Positions 58,471 through 64,000 of a stretch of 64,000 bases of DNA are shown here, piece after piece. Positions within the stretch are counted from its first letter, which is position 1, and every line of letters begins with the position of its first letter. Made by a program: the position numbers and the translations under genes. The DNA lies in NCBI GenBank assembly GCA_963839515.1, contig CAWIVN010000020.1, forward strand, positions 124,001-188,000, in the 5' to 3' direction. Under the pieces are notes generated by a model, which saw only the letters and a program-made list of their open reading frames with translations, was not told the origin of the DNA and did no database searches. The stretch comes from Fredericiella sp963839515 (lineage in GTDB: Bacteria > Chloroflexota > Anaerolineae > Caldilineales > Caldilineaceae).

Positions 58471-59556
58471 ATGTTGACGGAACAGGGTGTTCAACGTGCA
58501 GTTGAGTTCGAAAGCTATGATGCGCCTGTCCTCAGCGTTTATCTCAACGTCGACCCCCGGCGGCGGACCGGTGACTCGCACAAAGTGACCCTGCGCAAGC
58601 TGCTTGCGGGCGTTGAGGGCGCAGACCCCGAAGACATCAAGCGTGTCCAAAACTATGTCGAGATGGGCTACAACCGCCAGGGGTTGAGCGTCATCTTGTT
58701 TAGCTGCGCCAAGAAGGATTTTTGGTGGGCCTTCAGCGTTGCAGTGCCGGTGGAAGACTTTGCATTTGTCAGCTTCCGCCCCTATGTACGCCAACTGGCG
58801 CGTATGCTGGATATCTACGAGCGCTGTGGCGTCGTGCATGTGGACCAGGAAGGCGTCCGCCTTTACCTGTTCAATATGGGTGTTCTAGAAGATGCCGATG
58901 GCTATATGGGCCAAGAGGTCAAACTGCACCGTGGCGGAGGTTGGGCAAGCCCACGCATCCAGCGGCATGAGACCGGACAGGCGCGGCAGAACCTGCAGGA
59001 AGGCGCCGAACTGGCCGAGGAGTTTTACCGCAACACAGGCACGCGCCGCCTGATTTTGGCCGGCACGGACAAAAACGTCGCCAAGTTCAAGGAGTTGTTG
59101 AGCAACCGGCTGCGCTCGATCATCGTGGGGCAGATAGCGGCCGACGCCAATGCCACGCCTAACGACCTGCGCGACCGAGCGCTCGAACTGGCTGCCAAGG
59201 AAGAGGTGCGTGAGGCGAACGCCATCGCCGACCGCGTGATTGCGACGGCCTGGCAGGGAGGTAACGCCGTCCTGGGCTTGGAGGAGACGCTGACGGCCGT
59301 GCAGCAGGGACGGGCATCGCATATTATCACGCTTAACAATTATACCCAGCCCGCCTACCGTTTTGTCGACAGCGGCCACGTGTTGCTTGAGTTGGACGAA
59401 GAGGCGGACCTCCAGAGCGGTCGCGTGCAGAGCTTGCCCGATGCCGTGGAGAGCTGTCTGCGCCGCGCGCTGGCGCAGAACATCGGCGTGACGGTGATCG
59501 AGCAGCACGAGGGATTGGAGAAGGCGGGGAAGATCGGGGCGTTGACGCGGTATTGA
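58471..59556 (+). CDS. eRF1-like protein (baeRF/VLRF1-type)
   Basis: The protein has 361 residues from ATG 58471 (GGAGG about 7 bp upstream). The N-terminal part has APVLSVYLNVDPRRRTGDSH, a middle domain FRPYVRQLARMLDIYERCGV, and a third part GTRRLILAGTDKNVAKFKEL with a last domain LGLEETLTAVQQGRASHIIT. This layout matches the bacterial/archaeal eRF1-like (baeRF) families, relatives of release factor eRF1 and of Vms1/Ankzf1, which release peptidyl-tRNA from stalled ribosomes. A GGQ-like catalytic loop is not obvious. Its place 40 bp after elp3 puts two translation-related genes together. The function is inferred from the family. Confidence 0.7.
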   Translation: MLTEQGVQRAVEFESYDAPVLSVYLNVDPRRRTGDSHKVTLRKLLAGVEGADPEDIKRVQNYVEMGYNRQGLSVILFSCAKKDFWWAFSVAVPVEDFAFVSFRPYVRQLARMLDIYERCGVVHVDQEGVRLYLFNMGVLEDADGYMGQEVKLHRGGGWASPRIQRHETGQARQNLQEGAELAEEFYRNTGTRRLILAGTDKNVAKFKELLSNRLRSIIVGQIAADANATPNDLRDRALELAAKEEVREANAIADRVIATAWQGGNAVLGLEETLTAVQQGRASHIITLNNYTQPAYRFVDSGHVLLELDEEADLQSGRVQSLPDAVESCLRRALAQNIGVTVIEQHEGLEKAGKIGALTRY

Positions 59557-59570
59557 AATAAGAGGGGGGA

Positions 59571-59634
59571 AGAAACCGAGTTTCTGGCAAGCTGCGCTTG
59601 GTACAAGCGGCGCTTGCTTGGAAACTCGGTTTCT
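59571..59634. terminator. 64-nt compound hairpin between eRF1-like gene and lgt
   Basis: Outer arms AGAAACCGAGTTTC/GAAACTCGGTTTCT (14 bp), middle arms GCAAGC/GCTTGC and inner arms CGCTTG/CAAGCG. It lies between convergent gene ends. Its CCGAG-TTTC core resembles the hairpin at 11494. Confidence 0.65.
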
Positions 59635-59654
59635 GGTCCCGCATTCTCACCCGC

Positions 59655-60596
59655 TCATGTTGCTACGGGTGTTTCTGCAATCTCGGGCTGCTTGCCTTGC
59701 ATGTAGGTCATGGCGTCGGCAGGATGCGTGCGCCAGTTCCAGTTGCGGTGGCGCAGGATCAGGATCACGACGCTGACGACGATGCAGCCGATGGCGATCC
59801 ACTGTGCTGTAGCCAGATTTCCGGTCATCCAAGCGTCGGGGCGGAACATCTCGACCCAGAAGCGGCCCAAGGGGTAGGCAATAAAGTAGAGCAGCACGCC
59901 GTCGCCCTTGCGGAACCGTTCGCCGTAGCGCCTGAACAGGAATGTGAGCAGCGCAAACATGGCCAGGTTCCACAATGCTTCGTAAAAGAAGGTGGGGTGG
60001 AAGCCATTGTTGGCATACCAATCCAATGTCGGCTGTGTCAGCACATCCTGCACGCCACAAGGCTGCACGTTTAGCGGCACGTTGCCCGGCAGCTGGCAAG
60101 GAAACTTTGGATTGATGTGAAAAGCCCACGGCACGTTGGTGGGTGGGCCGTAAAGCTCCTGGTTGACAAAGTTGCCCATGCGGCCGATGGCCTGCGCCAG
60201 CAGTACGTTAGGGGCCAGAAAGTCCAGGAACTTGACGAAGTCCAGCTTGTTGATCACGCTGTACACGCCGATTGCCAGGATACCGCCGACCAACCCGCCG
60301 TAGATGCCAAGACCGCGGAAGCCGCCGTTCATAAAGTTGAAGATTTCGCCGGGGTTTTGGCGGTAATAATCCCAGCCGATGCCGTTAGCCGGCGTGCTAA
60401 ACACGTGATAGAGACGGGCGCCGATAATGCCGCAGATGAGCGCCCAGGCCAACATGTTCCAGATATGATCCGGGTTTTCTCCCGCCTTGGCGGCTGTGCG
60501 CGAGGCGAGGTAGGCGGCTACTGCGGCGCCGCCGACAATGAAGACACCGTACCAGTGGAGCGAGAAGGGTCCGAGTTGAAAGATTACTGGGTTCAT
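59655..60596 (-). CDS. lgt: Prolipoprotein diacylglyceryl transferase
   Basis: Lgt attaches diacylglyceryl to the lipobox cysteine in the cytoplasmic membrane. From ATG 60596 the protein has 313 residues with about seven membrane helices. Family motifs are LGPFSLHWYGVFIVGG, RLYHVFSTPANG, the Lgt signature GRMGNFVNQELYGPP and the C-terminal RFWVEMFRPD. At the usual HGG position the sequence is GLGIYGGLVGG, so Tyr replaces the His found in E. coli, as in some other bacteria. No Shine-Dalgarno is seen. Upstream the gene is divergent from the lipoprotein gene split by the insertion element. Confidence 0.93.
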   Translation of the reverse strand: MNPVIFQLGPFSLHWYGVFIVGGAAVAAYLASRTAAKAGENPDHIWNMLAWALICGIIGARLYHVFSTPANGIGWDYYRQNPGEIFNFMNGGFRGLGIYGGLVGGILAIGVYSVINKLDFVKFLDFLAPNVLLAQAIGRMGNFVNQELYGPPTNVPWAFHINPKFPCQLPGNVPLNVQPCGVQDVLTQPTLDWYANNGFHPTFFYEALWNLAMFALLTFLFRRYGERFRKGDGVLLYFIAYPLGRFWVEMFRPDAWMTGNLATAQWIAIGCIVVSVVILILRHRNWNWRTHPADAMTYMQGKQPEIAETPVAT

Positions 60597-60721
60597 AGCC
60601 AGTGAGTATAGAACGGTTTTTGACAAATGCCAAAGCGTTACCAAATGCGGCGTAATGCCCCTGCCTTCAGGCATGGGGATGTAAGCCGCATAGCGCTAAT
60701 GCGCTATAGCCTGTTACGCAA

Positions 60722-60750
60722 TTGACGACACTGCGTAAATCTGCTACAAT
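60722..60750 (+). promoter_or_regulatory. Promoter of tnpB
   Basis: A -35 TTGACG (60722-60727), 17-bp spacer and -10 TACAAT (60745-60750). The GTG (60757) and ATG (60763) candidates lie at or just past the expected start site, so the mRNA may be leaderless. Confidence 0.7.
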
Positions 60751-60756
60751 ATCGGT

Positions 60757-61896
60757 GTGCGAATGACCTACAAGTACCGACTTTTTCCAACATCTGCGCA
60801 GAGAACAAGCCTTGAAAAAGCGCTTGAGCTTTGCCGTTGGGTCTACAACGATACACTGGCAATTCGCAAGGATACCCACGAACAAATGGGGAAATCCATC
60901 TCCTTGTATGACACCAACAAACTTTTGACGGAATGGAAAGCAGCGAAACCAGTCTTGAGCAACGTGCATTCTCAGGTTTTGCAGAATGTACAGGAGCGGG
61001 TCGATCTGGCTTATCAGGCTTTCTTTCGCCGCGTCAAGGCGGGTGACAAGGAAGTTGGGTTCCCGCGCTTCAAGGGCAAAGGCAGGTACGACAGTTTCAC
61101 CTTTAAGCAGTCCGGTTTCAAGCTTGACGGTGACAGACTGACGCTCTCCAAAATTGGCGAAATCCGCATCAAATTGCACCGCCCTATCTGCGCTGCCGTC
61201 AAAACGCTGACCATTCAGCGCGATGCAGTGGGCAACTGGTACGCCTGCTTTTCTTGCGAATGCGAACCGGCTCCGCTTGAACCGACTTTCAAGGTTGTTG
61301 GTGTTGACCTGGGGTTGACCACGTTTGCCTACATGAGCGACGGCACGAAGATCGCTCGCCAACGCTGGATGAAGCAGGACGCCGCTGATATTGCTCGCCT
61401 GCAACGCAAGAAAGAACGATTCGTCAAAGGGTCGCCTGAGCGCCGCAAGGTTGTTCACGCCCTTTGTCACGCCTACGAACGTGCGGCCAATCGCCGCCGC
61501 AACTTTGCGCACCAAGAGTCGCGCAAGTTGGTCAACGAATACCAGTTTATCGCCTTTGAGAAGTTGGACATTCAGGATATGCAGTCTAATGGGAACAAGG
61601 TTATCAGCCGCGGCATAGCGGATGTGGCTTGGGGTCAATTTGTGCAGTTCACTGCGTACAAGGCGGAAGGTGCCGGTCGTGGTGTTGCACTGGTCAACCC
61701 CAGAGGCACTACGCAGATGTGCTCTGGCTGTCATGCGCTTGTTCCCAAAGACTTGTCTGTGCGTATCCACGATTGCCCCCATTGCGGCCTAAGACTGAAC
61801 CGCGACCATAACGCCGCTTTGAACATACTTGCTAGAGGGCTATCTAGCATGGGCACTCAATCCCTAGAAGCCCCCGGCTTTAGCCGTGGGGAGTAG
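60757..61896 (+). CDS. tnpB: TnpB, RNA-guided nuclease of the IS605/IS1341 type
   Basis: The protein has 379 residues (GTG 60757; ATG 60763 possible). A helix-turn-helix start (KYRLFPTSAQRTSLEKALEL) precedes the OrfB core. The RuvC-like acidic residues are visible: D184 in VGVDLGLTTFAY, E268 in IAFEKLDIQDM and D350 in NRDHNAALNIL. The zinc ribbon is CSGCHALVPKD with CPHCGLRLN. TnpB proteins are reRNA/omegaRNA-guided DNA nucleases that favour element retention. All catalytic residues are intact, so it may be active. The coding end runs into the right end of the element, where the guide RNA is expected. Confidence 0.95.
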   Translation: MRMTYKYRLFPTSAQRTSLEKALELCRWVYNDTLAIRKDTHEQMGKSISLYDTNKLLTEWKAAKPVLSNVHSQVLQNVQERVDLAYQAFFRRVKAGDKEVGFPRFKGKGRYDSFTFKQSGFKLDGDRLTLSKIGEIRIKLHRPICAAVKTLTIQRDAVGNWYACFSCECEPAPLEPTFKVVGVDLGLTTFAYMSDGTKIARQRWMKQDAADIARLQRKKERFVKGSPERRKVVHALCHAYERAANRRRNFAHQESRKLVNEYQFIAFEKLDIQDMQSNGNKVISRGIADVAWGQFVQFTAYKAEGAGRGVALVNPRGTTQMCSGCHALVPKDLSVRIHDCPHCGLRLNRDHNAALNILARGLSSMGTQSLEAPGFSRGE

Positions 61897-61900
61897 TCAC
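61720..61900 (+). ncRNA. Candidate omegaRNA (right-end RNA) of the TnpB element
   Basis: In studied TnpB systems the guide RNA comprises the 3' end of tnpB plus the right end, and its guide is the flanking DNA just outside. Here the corresponding scaffold would end in the 61872-61892 hairpin, and the guide would begin around 61899-61901 (ACTTGAGTTTCC...). This is position-based inference; the exact ends are unknown. Confidence 0.35.
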
Positions 61901-62344
61901 TTGAGTTTCCTGGTGCTTTTCCTGTTGGCTGGCTGTACACGCAGCCCCATGCGTATACCGCCCACGCCGGCTCCGATCGTGCCTGCCCCCGCCTTTGTCA
62001 CCGCGCCTGCAGAGGATGCAATTCCGCAGTTCATTGCTGCGGAGCGTGATGCATCGCGCAGCGGGGACCTGGCGCTGTTAGCCCAGTTGTGGGCGCCGGA
62101 TGGCCGCATCGTCGACACGCGTGGCACCGATAACCCGGCCGATGATTTTGTCTGGCCAAACCGTGACGCAATCTTGGATCGCTATGTAGTGGCTGTATTT
62201 CCCGCGCCGCCACCGGCCCTGGACGGGCTGCCAGAGCCTGCAATATCCGCGCAAGGGAATGCGGCACAAGCGGTCAATGGGGGTGATCAGTGGCGCTTTG
62301 CCAACAGCGGGAATAGATGGTGGATTGCGGAATTACGCTATTGA
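61886..62344 (+). CDS. Lipoprotein with SnoaL/NTF2-like domain, 5' end split by the IS element
   Basis: From GTG 61886 (inside the element's right end) the frame gives about 152 residues. LSFLVLFLLAGC is a lipoprotein h-region and lipobox, but no basic residue precedes it. Upstream of the element, ATG 60645 starts MRR in the frame that would continue into LSFLVLFLLAGC once the element is removed, giving a normal signal MRR-x-LSFLVLFLLAGC. The mature part (AAERDASRSGDLALLAQLWA, DGRIVD, then W-x-NRDAILDRYVV) has the SnoaL/NTF2-like pattern. The gene is thus a disrupted lipoprotein that might still be expressed weakly from GTG or TTG inside the element. Confidence 0.7.
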   Translation: MGSSHLSFLVLFLLAGCTRSPMRIPPTPAPIVPAPAFVTAPAEDAIPQFIAAERDASRSGDLALLAQLWAPDGRIVDTRGTDNPADDFVWPNRDAILDRYVVAVFPAPPPALDGLPEPAISAQGNAAQAVNGGDQWRFANSGNRWWIAELRY

Positions 62345-62375
62345 CGTGCGCAGCCATGCGCGGCTCGCAATATGG

Positions 62376-63317
62376 CTACGGCTGGGTCTCTAGCCATGTC
62401 TCCAATGTCATGCCGACACGCTGGAAGGTGTCGGCGTTAAGCTTGTCTAGGGTGTCTTGCATGGTATTGCGCGCCGGATAGTCACTGCCGATCATGGCGG
62501 CCGTCGGCATCTCGGCAGCAGCAAAGGCCGATTGGACGCCGTCGACCCCCGGCTGCGAGGCGCGCGGGAACCATTCGTCGTAATCCAGGTTGGCGGCGGT
62601 CTGCCACAAGGCGTTTTCCAAGGTCCGGTCGCCATCATCGCTCTGATAGAACCGTTGGTCGGCCGCTCCGACCGTTTCGACCCCTACCACGTAACGCGGT
62701 GAGGCGCAGCGCGGGACACTGATCGGCAGGCTGCGTACGTAGATCTGGCTGCCAAGGTGTGGATCCCAACCGGGAAGCCCGCCATTTTGTTCGGCGTCAA
62801 AAAAACCGAGGCAGATGGTATGCCCGGACTGTTCGACGTCCAGCGTACGCGCCAGTTCGAGCAGCGTGGCGACGCCGGAGGCACTGGCATTGGCCCCGGG
62901 TGTCGCTCGCTGTTGGTTGTCGGGGTTGGTATCGGCGTCGGCAGCAAGACGGCTGTCGTAGGGCGTCGCCAACATGATGACCGGCGAACCCGGCTCGCTA
63001 TGACTGCGCACGGCGATGATGTTGCGGCCCGAGACTTCCTCGCTGACCGAGAAAGGCTGAATCACTACGTCCCATCCTAGGAGGCGCAGTTGCTCGATCA
63101 GCCAGTCGCCCGCTTGGACGTTGGCGCCCGTACCGGTAATCCGTGGGCCGAAGTCCAGCAGCTTACCGGCCGACGTGAGCGCTCGCTCCCCGGAAAAGGG
63201 TTCGTTGATTACTTCCGGCCGCAGCAAACCATAACCCAGGTAGCCAAAAAAGAATACGGCGGCAATCAGTGCTGTGGTCAGCAGGATTTCAATACTGTAA
63301 GAGCGAACACGTTGCAT
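62376..63317 (-). CDS. M28-family peptidase-like protein, metal ligands lost
   Basis: The protein has 313 residues with one N-terminal membrane anchor (ILLTTALIAAVFFFGYLGYG), so it faces outward. The fold matches M28/glutaminyl-cyclase-like zinc peptidases: VIMLATPYDSRL, TPGANASASGVATLLELA, LGFFDAEQNG and SDYPARNTMQDTLDKL. At the metal positions the expected AHYDS, GANDxASG and WHT read TPYDS (P119), GANASASG (A144) and RNT (N284). E176 remains. A catalytically dead, perhaps binding-only, protein is inferred. It starts 13 bp after the upstream pyrimidine phosphorylase gene ends, so the two may be co-transcribed. Confidence 0.85.
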   Translation of the reverse strand: MQRVRSYSIEILLTTALIAAVFFFGYLGYGLLRPEVINEPFSGERALTSAGKLLDFGPRITGTGANVQAGDWLIEQLRLLGWDVVIQPFSVSEEVSGRNIIAVRSHSEPGSPVIMLATPYDSRLAADADTNPDNQQRATPGANASASGVATLLELARTLDVEQSGHTICLGFFDAEQNGGLPGWDPHLGSQIYVRSLPISVPRCASPRYVVGVETVGAADQRFYQSDDGDRTLENALWQTAANLDYDEWFPRASQPGVDGVQSAFAAAEMPTAAMIGSDYPARNTMQDTLDKLNADTFQRVGMTLETWLETQP

Positions 63318-63330
63318 CAGGGGTTGCGTC

Positions 63331-64000
63331 CTAGGCCGTTGCGATACGGTCGAGCAGGATAGGCAGCGTTTGCGCCGGCTCCGGTTGCAGCGTGTACGCC
63401 TCGAGCAGGCGGTCGACTACCCAGCGCGCCGAGGTCTCGTCTGCTGCGTGGATTGTGCAGAGCGCATCTCCCGTCGCCACAGGGTCGCCAACCTTGGCCT
63501 GGACCGTCACGCCCACGCGCGGGTCGATCGCTGCGCCTTTCTTTTGTCGCCCGCCGCCCAATGCGACGACGGCAAGGCCGACGGCACGGGCGTCGATGGC
63601 ATGGATATAGCCGCTGCAGGGCGCGGTGACTGGCACGTGCACGGGGGCAGCCGGCAACAGCGTGCGGTCCTCCACAACACGGGCGTCGCCGCCTTGGGCG
63701 GCCACGAAGGCGGCGAACTTGGCGAGCGCCGCACCGCTAGCGATGGCGGCGCGTACGCGGGCGGCGGCCTCTTCAGGGCTGTGCGCGGCGTTGGCGATCA
63801 GCAGCATCTCGCCGGAGATCATCTCGACCAACTGCTGGAAATCCGCCGGCCCCTCGCCGCGCAGCGTGTCGATGGCTTCCTGCACCTCCATGGCGTTGCC
63901 GACGGCGCGGCCGAGCGGCTGTTCCATCTGGGTGATCAACGCCGTCGTCTTGCGTCCGGCCAGGTCGCCGATGGCGACCATAATCCGGGAAAGGGTGCGG
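63331..64000 (-). CDS. Pyrimidine-nucleoside (thymidine) phosphorylase, C-terminal part
   Basis: The reading frame enters from beyond the window's right edge (codons RTLSRIM precede the first internal Met) and ends at 63331. The visible part has AIGDLAGRKTTALITQMEQP, GRAVGNAMEVQEAIDTLRGE, FVAAQGGDARVVED, LGGGRQKKGAAIDPRVGV and the C-terminal domain GDPVATGDALCTIHA. These are the core and the pyrimidine-phosphorylase C-terminal domain of Pdp/DeoA. It converts pyrimidine nucleosides plus phosphate to base and (deoxy)ribose 1-phosphate. The N-terminal domain lies outside the window. Confidence 0.95.
   Translation of the reverse strand, partial: RTLSRIMVAIGDLAGRKTTALITQMEQPLGRAVGNAMEVQEAIDTLRGEGPADFQQLVEMISGEMLLIANAAHSPEEAAARVRAAIASGAALAKFAAFVAAQGGDARVVEDRTLLPAAPVHVPVTAPCSGYIHAIDARAVGLAVVALGGGRQKKGAAIDPRVGVTVQAKVGDPVATGDALCTIHAADETSARWVVDRLLEAYTLQPEPAQTLPILLDRIATA

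Larger units (their letters stand above)
60655..61898 (+). mobile_element. IS200/IS605-type element carrying only tnpB
   Basis: A TnpB-only element; no TnpA transposase is present, so it would need one in trans. The left end has a subterminal hairpin CCCCTGCC-TTCA-GGCATGGGG (60658-60678) and the right end CCCCCGGC-TTTA-GCCGTGGGG (61872-61892), followed by AGTAGTCAC. The two hairpins share architecture, as TnpA recognition stems do. No target duplication is seen, as expected for this family. Boundaries are accurate to a few bases. The flanks rejoin into a lipoprotein signal peptide, so the insertion split a gene. Confidence 0.85.

Noticed and set aside
60620..60720. Extended lgt start upstream of 60596
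   Set aside because: The extra residues run into the left end of the insertion element; MNPVIFQLGPFSLHWYG at 60596 is the usual Lgt start.
60600..61960. A TnpA transposase accompanying tnpB
   Set aside because: No HUH/Y1 transposase text was found in any frame within several kb.
62340..62380. Terminator between the split lipoprotein and the M28-like gene
   Set aside because: Only a weak AGCC/GGCT pairing is present, without T-tract.

Overview
The window is about 60% GC, densely coded on both strands, and looks like part of a chromosome of a Chloroflexota bacterium, most likely of the Anaerolineae/Caldilineae type. This is inference. It rests on a stand-alone bacterial Elp3, a MalT/LuxR-type ATPase regulator, cohesin/dockerin secreted proteins with a short C-terminal YLP-like tail, a SUF operon led by SufR, and the general protein style. 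No rRNA, tRNA or CRISPR array was seen.

Layout. 1-6.8 kb: the end of a membrane protein, tsaD, two TrkA-type K+ regulators, a saccharopine-dehydrogenase-like protein and a P-type ATPase resembling the Na+/K+-ATPase alpha chain. 7.1-10.3 kb: a three-gene type III polyketide cluster (synthase, FAD oxidoreductase, methyltransferase) in which every gene is broken. 10.5-16.9 kb: ilvE and two secreted cohesin proteins, one of them a 1423-residue beta-helix/cadherin/cohesin/dockerin protein. 17-28 kb: an MFS exporter, a Vps62-like membrane protein, a GH63-like glycosidase, a MalT-like regulator and a bacterial ionotropic-glutamate-receptor-like channel. 28.5-33 kb: tandem ABC1/UbiB kinases, the first frameshifted. 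33-41 kb: a SUF Fe-S cluster locus (sufR-C-B-D-rhodanese-sufS-sufU-Rieske-DUF59). 41-47 kb: a lipoprotein, csbD, and a SAM-I riboswitch followed by lysC, hom and asd. 47-55.8 kb: a HAD-like unknown, an FtsH with an altered zinc motif, psuG, alaX, a histidine phosphatase, a jacalin/helix-hairpin-helix fusion and galK. 55.8-60.6 kb: a Trm9-like methyltransferase (frameshifted) divergent from elp3, an eRF1-like protein and lgt. 60.6-64 kb: a TnpB-only IS200/IS605-type element inserted in a lipoprotein signal peptide, an M28-like pseudo-peptidase and a pyrimidine-nucleoside phosphorylase cut by the window end.

How the genes work together. The best supported systems are SUF Fe-S assembly, with a palindrome over the sufR promoter suggesting autoregulation, and aspartate-family amino acid synthesis, where a SAM riboswitch with a visible terminator/antiterminator controls lysC and perhaps hom and asd. 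The Elp3/Trm9-like pair suggests tRNA wobble-uridine modification of the eukaryotic mcm5U kind. Most strand switches and several operon ends carry long perfect hairpins, two of which share a 13-bp core.

Several proteins keep their fold but lose canonical active-site residues: FtsH (HEAGR), the M28 peptidase (all visible metal ligands) and the glutamate-receptor-like channel (no GYG filter). Single frameshifts in the ABC1 copy and the Trm9-like gene could be sequencing errors. The roughly ten lesions packed into 3.2 kb at 7-10 kb are much more likely real gene decay.
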